From NCBI GenBank assembly GCA_031550085.1, contig JAVBOY010000012.1, forward strand, positions 62,001 through 126,000: a stretch of DNA of 64,000 bases. The letters are read 5' to 3'. Source of the DNA: UBA4417 sp031550085. Lineage in GTDB: Bacteria; Bacteroidota; Bacteroidia; Bacteroidales; UBA4417. This document shows positions 23,698 to 32,391 of this stretch, piece after piece (positions within the stretch are counted from its first letter, which is position 1; every line of letters starts with the position of its first letter). The translations under genes were made by a program, and so were the position numbers. The notes beneath the pieces were generated by a model. It was not told the DNA's origin, ran no database searches, and was given only the letters and a program-made list of their open reading frames with translations.

Positions 23698-23865
23698 TTA
23701 CTTTTCTTTCGGCGTCGCCTTATACCGGCCCGCTTTCTTCAGGCTTTCGCTCAGCATCCATTCAATCTGTCCGTTTACGCTGCGGAATTCGTCGGCAGCC
23801 CATTTCTCAAGGGCCTCATACATGCTTTTATTTAAGCGCAGCGGAAAAACTTTCTTCTCGTCCAT
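23698..23865 (-). CDS. Small Arc-type ribbon-helix-helix DNA-binding protein
   Basis: A 55-residue protein from the ATG at 23863-23865. It begins MDEKKVFPLRLNKSMYEALE, the typical beta strand plus helix A of an Arc/MetJ ribbon-helix-helix fold, continues with KWAADEFRSVNGQIEWMLSESL (helix B) and ends in a basic tail. It follows the SPFH gene by 9 nt on the same strand, so the two are probably cotranscribed. It may be a transcriptional regulator. No toxin gene is adjacent, so an antitoxin role is not supported. Confidence 0.8.
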   Translation of the reverse strand: MDEKKVFPLRLNKSMYEALEKWAADEFRSVNGQIEWMLSESLKKAGRYKATPKEK

Positions 23866-23874
23866 AAAAAAATA

Positions 23875-24786
23875 CTATTGATGCAGTGTTCCTGCATTAA
23901 TCACCGGTTTGGCTGCATGGTCGGAGCAAAGCACCACCAAGAGGTTGCTCACCATGGCCGCTTTTTTCTCTTCGTCCAGGTGTACGATTTCCCGTTTCGA
24001 CAATTTATCCAGGGCCATTTCCACCATGCCCACGGCGCCGTCCACAATTTTGGTGCGGGCCGAAATAACCGCTTGCGCTTGTTGGCGTTGCAGCATGGCG
24101 CTGGCGATTTCGGGTGCATAGGAAAGGTTCGATAACCGCGCTTCCTGAATGTCGATGCCGGCAATGATAAGGCGTTCGCGGATTTCTTCTTCCAGCGCCT
24201 TGTTGATTTCGTCCACACCCGACCGCAGGCAAATGGTGGATTCGTGCTCGTCGAAATCGTCGTAAGGGTAGGAGTGGGCCAGTTTCCGCAAAGCCGCTTC
24301 CACCTGGATTTTTACAAAACGCTCGAAAGCTTTGCTCGTGTACATGGGCAAACCCGTTTTCGGATTGGTTTCGCTCGAGTTTTCGATCACAAAAGCCGCC
24401 TTGTAGGTGTCGATCACTTTCCACACCACAATGGCGCTGATGATAATGGGATTCCCCAGCAAATCGTTTACTTTGATAAAATCCGTTTCGAGGTTGTGCA
24501 CCCGCAACGAAATTTTCCGTTTCACATAAAACGGATTCACCCAGAAAAATCCGTTTTCCTTTACCGTGCCTTTGTATTTACCGAACAAGGTCAGCACGCG
24601 CGATTGGTTGGGATTGATAACCATCAGTCCGGCAAACCAGAAAATGGAAAGCAAAAAAAGGATGCCGGTGCAGATGCCCAGCGCCAGAATAGGAAACCAG
24701 AATAAAAGAAGCGGCGACAACAACATGATGATCGCCAGGAATAAATGTGCGTAGCCGTTTTGCGGGAGTTTAATAACTTTTTCCAT
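23875..24786 (-). CDS. SPFH/Band 7 domain membrane protein
   Basis: A 303-residue inner-membrane protein of the stomatin/prohibitin/flotillin (SPFH) superfamily, thought to organise membrane microdomains or proteases. Two hydrophobic segments (about 13-30 and 33-55) are followed by the SPFH core: VINPNQSRVLTLFGKYKGTV, GFFWVNPF, LETDFIKVNDLLGNPI, VEAALRKLAHSYPYDD, and the C-terminal helix LSYAPEIASAMLQRQQAQAVISARTKIVDG. The SPFH plus Arc-type RHH arrangement is a recurrent pair in Bacteroidota as far as I know; its purpose is unclear. A TATTTTTG box lies 39 nt upstream of the ATG. Confidence 0.88.
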   Translation of the reverse strand: MEKVIKLPQNGYAHLFLAIIMLLSPLLLFWFPILALGICTGILFLLSIFWFAGLMVINPNQSRVLTLFGKYKGTVKENGFFWVNPFYVKRKISLRVHNLETDFIKVNDLLGNPIIISAIVVWKVIDTYKAAFVIENSSETNPKTGLPMYTSKAFERFVKIQVEAALRKLAHSYPYDDFDEHESTICLRSGVDEINKALEEEIRERLIIAGIDIQEARLSNLSYAPEIASAMLQRQQAQAVISARTKIVDGAVGMVEMALDKLSKREIVHLDEEKKAAMVSNLLVVLCSDHAAKPVINAGTLHQ

Positions 24787-24824
24787 CTTGTTTTTGTTTT
24801 TAATTTGATATTAAAATAATATCG

Positions 24825-24832
24825 CAAAAATA
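24825..24832 (-). promoter_or_regulatory. -7 box for the SPFH operon
   Basis: The minus strand reads TATTTTTG, a full TAnnTTTG match. No clear -33 element was found. Confidence 0.35.
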
Positions 24833-24903
24833 TAAAAAAACGGAATGAAAAACCTTTTTTTGGAAAAAAATTTTCATTCCGCATAAAAAAGCTTGGCCGG
24901 AAC

Positions 24904-25104
24904 CTAATCGTCCTCTTCCAGCAAAAAAAGTGCTTCCACCGGTTTCCCGAAAATCCGTGCAATTTTTAAAGCCAATACCGTGGAGGGCACGTATTTGTTC
25001 GCTTCCATGGCATTGATGGTTTGGCGGCTTACGCCGGCGAGTTTTGCCAGCTCTTCCTGGGTCAGGTTTTTGATTGCCCGTTGGACTTTCAACGTGTTTT
25101 TCAT
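24904..25104 (-). CDS. Small XRE-family HTH regulator
   Basis: A 66-residue protein from the ATG at 25102-25104. Nearly the whole length is a Cro/cI-type HTH: KVQRAIKNLTQEELAKLAGVSRQTINAMEANKYVPSTVLALKIARIFG, then a short acidic tail. It belongs to the YozG-like group of small regulators encoded next to a membrane protein. Its start overlaps the stop of the membrane protein gene (ATGA type), so translation is coupled. The palindrome at 25620-25639 in the operon promoter is its probable operator. Confidence 0.9.
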   Translation of the reverse strand: MKNTLKVQRAIKNLTQEELAKLAGVSRQTINAMEANKYVPSTVLALKIARIFGKPVEALFLLEEDD

Positions 25105-25571
25105 ACGGCTTTCTCCTTTTTGCTTCGGTACATGATAAAATGGAACCGGATGATAAATACCCAAAGGAAGGTGCACATATTGAGCGACAAAACGGTTAAG
25201 AACGGCAATCCGTAAACCAGCCAGATACTCAACAGCAGAAAACCGTAATTGATGTAAGTCGCCCAGAACAGCGATTCCAAACGGATTTTTGCGATAAACT
25301 CGTCTTCCGTTTTTTCTTTGGAAAAGCCCACCAAAATTCCCGACACTATCGCCAGCGTCATCAGGATTTCGTTGGTCAGGTTGTTTTTTACCAAACAAAA
25401 GTACGTAGTCCCGAATGTGCCGTCGGCCAATGCAAAAACGGTGGCATTCAGAAACGGATACTCGGGATAACCCGATAGCGGATAAACCACCAGCAGCAAC
25501 AAGGTGGAAACAATCAGCCCGGCCCAGGCATAAGGCTTGCAGGCATGCGGAAATAAATAGCGTGTTTTCAT
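25101..25571 (-). CDS. Four-helix membrane protein paired with XRE regulator
   Basis: A 156-residue integral membrane protein of unknown function. The start MKTRYLFPHACKPYAW at 25569-25571 is preferred; a longer frame would add nine residues (MHFMLNFPF). Hydrophobic segments lie at about 15-35, 40-60, 68-85 and 110-150. The pairing with an overlapping small XRE gene is widespread in bacteria, in which the membrane protein is often an uncharacterised stress or sensing component. A -7 box and an operator-like palindrome lie directly upstream. Confidence 0.8.
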   Translation of the reverse strand: MKTRYLFPHACKPYAWAGLIVSTLLLLVVYPLSGYPEYPFLNATVFALADGTFGTTYFCLVKNNLTNEILMTLAIVSGILVGFSKEKTEDEFIAKIRLESLFWATYINYGFLLLSIWLVYGLPFLTVLSLNMCTFLWVFIIRFHFIMYRSKKEKAV

Positions 25572-25595
25572 AAAGGGAAAGTTTAACATGAAATG

Positions 25596-25639
25596 CAAAA
25601 GTAAAATAATTAGTACATAATGTAAAAAATATTTTACAT
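25596..25639 (-). promoter_or_regulatory. Promoter with overlapping palindromic operator (membrane protein/XRE operon)
   Basis: The -7 box TACTTTTG lies at 25596-25603 (minus strand). A 20-bp inverted repeat, ATGTAAAA-AATA-TTTTACAT, lies at 25620-25639, exactly where the -33 element would sit. Binding there would block RNA polymerase, as expected for autorepression by the XRE protein. The rest of the 25640-25925 spacer has no supported gene; short overlapping frames there look spurious. Confidence 0.55.
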
Positions 25640-25925
25640 TTCAAATGAATTTTATTCTGGGTAAACTTGCAAACCGTCAATTCGTATTGAATCGCTTCGC
25701 GATGATCCAAGCCTTTAAAAAAGCCGGATACAAAATAAGATGTTCAAAAAACGGCACTACCGGAAGCATAAAGAATTTCGCCCCAAGGGCACCCGGATCG
25801 AATCCATATACGAACACGTTTGCTTTTCCGGCTTATTAATTTCTAGTTTACTAGTCTACTCGTTTACTACTTTACGAAATGATTCGTATCTTTTTTTGAA
25901 GAAGTCCGATACGTTGTGTTTGGGG

Positions 25926-25955
25926 CAAAAAAAAAGTCCATCGCAAGGATGGACT
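25926..25955 (-). terminator. Intrinsic terminator of hup
   Basis: On the minus strand the stem AGTCCATC/GATGGACT (loop CTTGC) is followed by an uninterrupted run of nine T. It starts 24 nt after the HU stop codon. Confidence 0.88.
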
Positions 25956-25978
25956 CAGGATTGTTTGCGTTCAATTAC

Positions 25979-26254
25979 TTATTTAACGCTTTTTACGAGG
26001 TCAGCACCAGCTTTAAATTTCACCACTTTTTTAGCAGCGATTTTAATTTCCTTGCCGGTTTGGGGATTACGGCCTTTACGAGCTGCACGTTTTGCAACCG
26101 AGAAAGAACCAAATCCTACTAAAGCTACGCGATCGCCTTCTTTCTTAAGACTTTTTTGAGTAACTTTAACGAAAGCATCAATAGCTCTCTTGGAATCAGC
26201 TTTGGTTAAGCCTGATTCTGCTGCCATAGCATCAATTAATTCAGCTTTGTTCAT
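25979..26254 (-). CDS. hup: HU-family nucleoid protein
   Basis: A 91-residue classical HU. It reads MNKAELIDAMAAESGLTKADSKRAIDAF (dimerising helices), then VALVGFGSFSVAKRAARKGRNPQTGKEI with the DNA-binding arm RKGRNPQTG around the intercalating proline, and a basic C-terminus. It bends and compacts DNA without strict sequence preference. It is a single gene with its own -7 box and a strong terminator, consistent with high expression. Confidence 0.97.
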   Translation of the reverse strand: MNKAELIDAMAAESGLTKADSKRAIDAFVKVTQKSLKKEGDRVALVGFGSFSVAKRAARKGRNPQTGKEIKIAAKKVVKFKAGADLVKSVK

Positions 26255-26300
26255 TTTCTAATCGATTTTAATTAATTAATAATTTTGTGAAAATGTTATG

Positions 26301-26308
26301 CAAAGATA
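26301..26308 (-). promoter_or_regulatory. -7 box for hup
   Basis: The minus strand reads TATCTTTG, a full consensus match, 46 nt upstream of the HU start codon. Confidence 0.45.
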
Positions 26309-26435
26309 CAACAAATACCATGCAAATGTAGCGTTTCAAGAAAAAAAAACCGTAGGTTCACCATGAAACCAAGAATTTTGGAAAAAAAAACCTGATTTTA
26401 GCAGTTTTTGGAGTTATTTTTTGACAAAAAAACGA

Positions 26436-27404
26436 TTAAGACAGCAGTTTCCAGTCGTCGATTTTTGCAAAGCCCCGCAGGAAATCGCTTGTCAGCATTC
26501 GTTTTTTGCCTTCGAGTTGAAGTTCGTCGATTAAAATGGAACCGTCAGATGTTAAAATTTCTAAAAAAGTGCTGCAATCCGTTTGAATGTCACCCGGAAG
26601 ACCGTTTTTTTTGTCTTTTTGAGGCCTTGTTTTAAAGATTTTCAGGTTCAAAACCTTCCCTTCGGACGAAATCAAGGAGGTAAATGCTCCCGGAACGGGA
26701 TTTAACCCTCTCACCAAATTGTGAATTTGCTCCGAAGTCGTGTTCCAGTTGATTTCACAGTCGTTTTTAAAGATTTTGGGCGCCGTTTTCAACGAGATTT
26801 CACTCGAATAAAATTGATGTTGATCCAGCGGGGAAATCGTTCCGTTTTCGATCGATTTCAGCGTTTTTACGACGAGTTCGCTTCCTGAGTGCATCAATTT
26901 GACGTAAAGAATTTCCAGGTTATCCTGAGGCAGGATTTGGACTTTTTCCTGCAAGATGATTTTTCCCGTATCGATTTTCTCATCCAGGAAAAATGTGGTG
27001 ACGCCGGTTTCCGTTTCCCCGTTGATAATCGCCCAATTGATGGGCGCCGCGCCGCGGTACTGCGGCAGGAGCGAAGCATGCAGGTTGAATGTGCCCAACG
27101 GCGGCATACTCCAAATCACTTGAGGCAGCATACGGAAAGCGACTACCACCTGCAAATTGGCATCGAACGATTGCAACTGCTCGATAAATCCGGGCGATTT
27201 CAGGTTTTCGGGTTGCAAAACGGGCAGTCCTTTTTCGAGGGCGTATTTCTTTACCGCCGATTGGTGCAGGGTTTGTCCGCGTCCGGCAGGTTTATCGGGA
27301 ACCGTCACCACAGCGGCCACTTTGTAGCCGCTTTCCAAGATGGCTTGCAGCGGCGCCACGGCAAATCCGGGCGTTCCCATATAGATAATTCGTAAATCAG
27401 GCAC
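26436..27404 (-). CDS. fmt: Methionyl-tRNA formyltransferase
   Basis: Fmt formylates the initiator Met-tRNA using 10-formyl-tetrahydrofolate. The 322-residue product is of normal length. The catalytic triad is visible: Asn107 and His109 in FNLHASLLPQYRGAAPINWA, and Asp145 in KIDTGKIILQ. The N-terminus IIYMGTPGFAVAPLQAIL and the block TVPDKPAGRGQ are typical, and the C-terminal tRNA-binding domain follows from about 205 (VRGLNPVPGAFT). It is a solitary gene. The -7 box lies only 4 nt from the ATG, suggesting a leaderless or nearly leaderless mRNA. Confidence 0.97.
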   Translation of the reverse strand: MPDLRIIYMGTPGFAVAPLQAILESGYKVAAVVTVPDKPAGRGQTLHQSAVKKYALEKGLPVLQPENLKSPGFIEQLQSFDANLQVVVAFRMLPQVIWSMPPLGTFNLHASLLPQYRGAAPINWAIINGETETGVTTFFLDEKIDTGKIILQEKVQILPQDNLEILYVKLMHSGSELVVKTLKSIENGTISPLDQHQFYSSEISLKTAPKIFKNDCEINWNTTSEQIHNLVRGLNPVPGAFTSLISSEGKVLNLKIFKTRPQKDKKNGLPGDIQTDCSTFLEILTSDGSILIDELQLEGKKRMLTSDFLRGFAKIDDWKLLS

Positions 27405-27408
27405 CGGG

Positions 27409-27416
27409 CAAAAGTA
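27409..27416 (-). promoter_or_regulatory. -7 box abutting the fmt start
   Basis: The minus strand reads TACTTTTG, ending 4 nt before the start codon. If it is used, transcription begins at or next to the ATG. Confidence 0.35.
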
Positions 27417-27619
27417 GCGATTTGGAATGGAACAACAAAGAAACTGCAGTTCCCATAGAGTTAGCCCATAAAAAAATAAAAAATACGGGAATTGTCAATA
27501 ATTTCTTTTTAAAAATTAATATTAATCATTTAATTTTCATTGTAATGTATACAATTCGATTTGTTGATTCGCTGATATGATAAAAATATAAGATTGGACA
27601 ATTTATTTTGGCGCTTTTT

Positions 27620-27650
27620 TTTGGTTGTCAATTTTTTTGCGTTATTTTTG
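27620..27650 (+). promoter_or_regulatory. Promoter of the adhesin-like gene, in the 27405-27720 spacer
   Basis: TTTG (27620-27623) and TATTTTTG (27643-27650) are spaced by 19 nt, both full matches. The ATG is 70 nt downstream. The rest of the 316-nt spacer is AT-rich and shows no gene. Confidence 0.6.
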
Positions 27651-27720
27651 TCTGTACTAATTTCAATATTAGCTAAAATAAACGAATGGTTGAATCCTAT
27701 TATTTAAGCCCTACATTGTG

Positions 27721-30700
27721 ATGAAACAAAAATCAGCCGGTATTGTATGCAGGTTTGTTATACCCGTTTGGATTGGTTTGCTTGGTGTTAACGCTGTTTA
27801 TGCGCAGACAGGCAGCCCTGCTTTGGAGGCGAGAATCGATAGCCTCAAACAAGTGTATGTTGACAAGGGAGTCGTGGACAGCATTGCGGAGAAACGGGCG
27901 CGAATGATTGTTGAATCTGAATGGTTTAAGGGCAAGGCGCCGGCCGATAAAATTCTGGATACTCCCGATGGCTCTATCATGGTGAACAGAGATCCAACTT
28001 ACGCGTCCTATACGCCAACGCAATTAGTTGAAAATATTTTTGTGAAATCGGGAGCATGTTCAAGTGTCAGCAATGTCGTGCTTAAGTCGCACGGTTGGAA
28101 TGGTACCATATGGACTCATCCTGATAGCCGCGGGTTGGGATATTTTTCGAAAAACAATTCAAATTTTGAAATGTCGGAAGGCTTGGTGCTTTCAACGGGT
28201 GCATTGCTTTCGATAGAGGGACCGAATGCTTCCTCAGACGGAGTTGGTGACCCGCTTGGTACTGCTCCTATGGGAGACCCCGATTTGAAATTATTAGCAA
28301 AAGATGTAAGAAATTATTCGGCATTGGAATTCGATTTTGTGCCGACTGCCAGCGAAATAACGTTTCGGTATGTGTTCGCCTCGGAAGAATACTTGCAATA
28401 TGCGAATACGGAATTTAATGATGTATTCGGTTTTTTTATTTATGAGCTGAGTAACCCTTCCGGAAAACAGAATATTGCACAGCTACCAACTTCGTCAACC
28501 GGAAACTATGACGTTTCGATTAACAATGTTAACTGGGGAAATGTAGATTATCCTGTTCACAATACAGCAACTCCACTCACAGCCGGTGCTAAAAACCCGG
28601 GGTATTATAAAAACATTCCCGGATCGTTTGCACCTCCACCTCCATTTGGAGGCGCCAGTTATGACAGTCTGAAAAAAAGCATGCAGTTTAATGGGCGTAC
28701 GGTAGTGCTTACTGCAACCTATCAAGTGAATCCCTGTTCATCATATCACCTGAAATTGGCAGTAGGAAATTGTAGTGATAAGAATGTCCAGTCGGGCGTA
28801 TTTTTGGAGGCTCACAGTTTAGATCTTGGAGAATTATTGAAAAATTCCGGAAGCATGAACGACGGGCAGGAATACGTTTACAGGGGGTGTGCGGTTAACA
28901 AGTTTACCGTATTCCGTTTGCAAGCCGATCCCACTCCCCTGGTTGTTTATCTCACTTACGGAGGTACTGCATTGAGCGATATTGCATTGCCGGGGGGAGG
29001 GGCGCTTCCCGCTACTGTAACCATTCCTGCCAACGAGTTGTCGGTGGATGTTTTCTATGAGGTTAAAACACTAAATCTAGGAACCGGGCATGGTACTTTT
29101 ACGATTACAACCACATGTCCATGCGGAGGAGGAGGTTTGGGATTTACGAAAACAATTGACATATACGACCCGTCGGACCCGGACGATTTTCAGGCTGTCG
29201 CTACGCCGGCATGTCTGGGAACAAACAACGGAACAATAACTGTCAGCTGCGGCACAGGCGGTTCGGGCACTTACGAAAGTTCGATTGACGGAGGCATAAC
29301 ATGGCAGTCATTTACCTTGGATTACAAATACACCGAATTAGCATCCGCCGATTATTCTGTATTTATCCGTGATATGGGAGGTTGCACTTACGAAACACGT
29401 AATGTATCTACGTTTTTTTCTACGTTTCTTGCTCCGACTATTTCCGGCACTTTCGATATTTGCGCACCGGCCAGCAGTACAACACTTACAGCATCTGCCG
29501 GAGGCGATTCCTGTCAGTGGTATAAAGATGGCTCGCCCATAGCGGGTGCTACATCCTTTGTGTACACCGCTACGGCTTCAGGCAATTATTATGTGATCGC
29601 GTTTGCAGGAGGCTGTAATTCGGATTTCAGTGATACCGTCACCGTTCGAATACATGGTATTGTTCCTGATGCGGCGGTTACAAACCTCGCCCTTACCTAC
29701 TGGCAGTACGAAACAGCTCCAAGTTTGTTATCGGCAACGGGAGCAACAGCAATTACCGATCATACGCTCAAATGGTATCAAAGCGACGGAACAACTCTTT
29801 ATACCAATGCCGCAAATCCAATTAATACGGCTGTTGCCGGAGTGTATGATTATTATGTAAGTCAAATAAACGATGCGGCAAGTTGCGAAAGCAATAAAAT
29901 TTTGGTTAGCGTCATTGTTGCCAAACCGCAGGTTTTGAACTATATTGCTTGTCCTGATGCCGTGGTAACTTTGGGCCTGGATGCGATACCGGGAGTATCT
30001 TTTTATTGGTATTCGGCTCAAAGCGGAGGAACACTTTTAACGGCTACTTCCTCGGATACTTATATGGTAACAAAAGATGCCGCAACGCTGCAAACATTTT
30101 GGATCGAACCCCGAACAAGTGTAACAACTTATACCCGCATACCTGTTAACCTGAGTTTAAGCGAAAGCTGCGGCGGCGCGCCGGTAACTTGCACTCAAAC
30201 AGGAACGCTCTTATTTAGAGAAGATTTTGGCGGAAACAGCCCAAGCGACCCCAATCCAAAACCAACCGGAATACCGCAAATGGATCCGATCTATACCTAT
30301 ACCACACTCCCGGCAGGCATGACGAATGAAAGATATTACACAATTAACAAATCTAGTTTCCCTCACGTTGGCAGCGGGGATTGGTACGAAATAGACGACC
30401 ATACTTACTCCGGCGATGCCACAAGAGGGTATATGCTTCAAGTAAATGCCAGTGCAGAAAAGGGACAATTTTATGAGCATCGGCTGGACGGGCTGTGTCC
30501 CGGAACCAAATTATATTTTTCGGCATGGTTGGTAAGTCTGATGAATCAGAGTCTTTCTGATAAAGTCAATCAAATTTTTACGCTGGAAGACAATTCCGGA
30601 AGAATTATTGTCCAATACACTTCAGGCGCCTTGCCCGATATCAGCCCTACATGGAAACAGTATGGTTTTGAATTTACCGTGCCGCCGGGTCTCACTGCCT

Positions 30701-32343
30701 TAACCCTGCGTGTTATCAACAACAGTACGGGGTCGATGGGGAATGACTTTGCTATGGATGATATTGAAGTACATTTTTGTACTCCGCCGGTAGCCATAAA
30801 TTCTTCGGTGGATTTGACCAACTCCGTATGTTTGGACACGCCAATTACGCTGACCGGTACCTATGCCGACGACGGTACTTTTGGCAGCTCGCTCGACTAC
30901 CGCTGGGAGTACAGCCTCACGGGAAATATCAACAATCCGGCAGAGTGGACGGTACTGACTGCCTCCTCGGGCGCAAGCCCATTGGACATAGACTTCAACA
31001 TCCCTGTGCCAACTGCTGCCGGTACAGTTTTTTACCGCTTGGTTATTGCCGATGCAGCCAATATGGATAATCCCATGTGCCGCGCTGCTTCCAACATATT
31101 GTCAGTTAACTTCCAAAATAGACCTTCATTCAGTACCATTGCTGCAGCCACCTGTTCCGATGCCCTCAATTTATATGCCTATGTGGAAAATTTACAAAAT
31201 ACGGTTTCCGACAGCCTCAAATTTAGCACCGAAAACAGCTTCACTACAGGAGTTATCACCAATCCGGAAAATTACATTTTCACGGGCATTACCACCATTT
31301 ATGTAGTAGCAACAAATGGCGGATGCTCTTCGCCCGTGCAAACCATGACCATACAACCGGGCGTTTTGGGACTAAGCGCTCCCAATGAAAAGCTGAAAAA
31401 TGTATCTTGTTTTGGAGGAAGTGATGGCTCGGCTTTAGCTCGGCCTTTAAATGGGTCAGCTCCATATACATACGCTTGGAACACTTCGCCTCCGCAAAGC
31501 GATAGCATTGCGCTCAATTTATCGAAAGGGACTTACAGTTGTACGGTTTCGGATGTTGTGGGCTGTACAGGAACGATTAATGTTACCCTTACAGAGCCAC
31601 CGCTCCTGAGCATTCAAGGAATCACAACTACAAATACTTACTGCAACGAAGCATTTGGAGCATGCGAAATTCAGGTAACAGGCGGAACTCCACCCTATAC
31701 ATACTCATTAGATGGAGGTGTTGTTTATCATACGACAAATAACCACTCCAACTTGTTACCCGGCAATTATCCGGTGGTGGTAAAGGATAACAACGATTGT
31801 GAAACAGTACCCAGCGATATGACCATAACGAGTCAGCCGTTACAGATTTCAATTTCAACAACAAACACCATTTGCAAAATAGAAGGAATGATTTTGGATC
31901 CTGGTTCCTTCCCTTTGCCTTATCTGTGGCACGACGGAAGCACTTCACAAACCTGCCAGGTGCGGGATACGGGCTGGTATTGGGTAAAAGTTGCGCAATC
32001 GCCCACTTGCGAAGCCTACGATTCGGTGTATATTGAAAGCTGCGACGTGAATTTGCTGATTCCCAATGCCTTTACACCCAATAGCGATGGGCTGAATGAT
32101 ACTTTTCATGTGGTTTGCAATGAAAAAGCGCGGAGTCTCATTCCGGAAAACGGTTTTCATCTTCAGATTTTTAACAAATCCGGGCAGATGATATTCCGGT
32201 CGAGCAACTTGGATGTACATTGGGATGGAAAATACATGGGAAAAGTGTGTCCCAAGGGAGTTTACAGTTATGTCATAAAGTACGTTGATTCGTTTTCAGG
32301 ACAATCAAAAACGATTCGAGGTACAGTTTTATTGCTGGACTAG
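27721..32343 (+). CDS. Choice-of-anchor L / SprB-like surface protein, T9SS type B sorting domain
   Basis: A 1540-residue exported protein. The ATG at 27721 is preferred over the GTG one codon earlier. The signal peptide ends at VYA (28) before QTGS. A choice-of-anchor L domain spans about 95-360 (LVENIFVKSGACSSVSNV, FVFASEEYLQYANTEFNDVFGFFI-type block, NCSDKNVQSGVFLEAHSLDLGE). Ig-like and jelly-roll-like beta domains follow in the middle, then SprB-type repeats near 1215-1370 (NVSCFGGSDGSALARPLNG, TYAWNTSPPQ, GTYSCTVSDVVGCT). The last 98 residues (IPNAFTPNSDGLNDTFHV...) are the gliding-motility-associated (CHU_C) type B sorting domain. It is probably a T9SS-exported adhesin; no gliding genes are adjacent. 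Confidence 0.9.
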   Translation: MKQKSAGIVCRFVIPVWIGLLGVNAVYAQTGSPALEARIDSLKQVYVDKGVVDSIAEKRARMIVESEWFKGKAPADKILDTPDGSIMVNRDPTYASYTPTQLVENIFVKSGACSSVSNVVLKSHGWNGTIWTHPDSRGLGYFSKNNSNFEMSEGLVLSTGALLSIEGPNASSDGVGDPLGTAPMGDPDLKLLAKDVRNYSALEFDFVPTASEITFRYVFASEEYLQYANTEFNDVFGFFIYELSNPSGKQNIAQLPTSSTGNYDVSINNVNWGNVDYPVHNTATPLTAGAKNPGYYKNIPGSFAPPPPFGGASYDSLKKSMQFNGRTVVLTATYQVNPCSSYHLKLAVGNCSDKNVQSGVFLEAHSLDLGELLKNSGSMNDGQEYVYRGCAVNKFTVFRLQADPTPLVVYLTYGGTALSDIALPGGGALPATVTIPANELSVDVFYEVKTLNLGTGHGTFTITTTCPCGGGGLGFTKTIDIYDPSDPDDFQAVATPACLGTNNGTITVSCGTGGSGTYESSIDGGITWQSFTLDYKYTELASADYSVFIRDMGGCTYETRNVSTFFSTFLAPTISGTFDICAPASSTTLTASAGGDSCQWYKDGSPIAGATSFVYTATASGNYYVIAFAGGCNSDFSDTVTVRIHGIVPDAAVTNLALTYWQYETAPSLLSATGATAITDHTLKWYQSDGTTLYTNAANPINTAVAGVYDYYVSQINDAASCESNKILVSVIVAKPQVLNYIACPDAVVTLGLDAIPGVSFYWYSAQSGGTLLTATSSDTYMVTKDAATLQTFWIEPRTSVTTYTRIPVNLSLSESCGGAPVTCTQTGTLLFREDFGGNSPSDPNPKPTGIPQMDPIYTYTTLPAGMTNERYYTINKSSFPHVGSGDWYEIDDHTYSGDATRGYMLQVNASAEKGQFYEHRLDGLCPGTKLYFSAWLVSLMNQSLSDKVNQIFTLEDNSGRIIVQYTSGALPDISPTWKQYGFEFTVPPGLTALTLRVINNSTGSMGNDFAMDDIEVHFCTPPVAINSSVDLTNSVCLDTPITLTGTYADDGTFGSSLDYRWEYSLTGNINNPAEWTVLTASSGASPLDIDFNIPVPTAAGTVFYRLVIADAANMDNPMCRAASNILSVNFQNRPSFSTIAAATCSDALNLYAYVENLQNTVSDSLKFSTENSFTTGVITNPENYIFTGITTIYVVATNGGCSSPVQTMTIQPGVLGLSAPNEKLKNVSCFGGSDGSALARPLNGSAPYTYAWNTSPPQSDSIALNLSKGTYSCTVSDVVGCTGTINVTLTEPPLLSIQGITTTNTYCNEAFGACEIQVTGGTPPYTYSLDGGVVYHTTNNHSNLLPGNYPVVVKDNNDCETVPSDMTITSQPLQISISTTNTICKIEGMILDPGSFPLPYLWHDGSTSQTCQVRDTGWYWVKVAQSPTCEAYDSVYIESCDVNLLIPNAFTPNSDGLNDTFHVVCNEKARSLIPENGFHLQIFNKSGQMIFRSSNLDVHWDGKYMGKVCPKGVYSYVIKYVDSFSGQSKTIRGTVLLLD

Positions 32344-32391
32344 GCGTTGTGTAGAAAATACAAATCCTATTTAAAGGGATGAAACGAATAG

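Noticed and set aside
25645..25839. Small frame in the spacer between the XRE operon and hup
   Set aside because: Another frame overlaps it in the same direction, it has no conserved features, and it ends in spacer-type words. Not supported.
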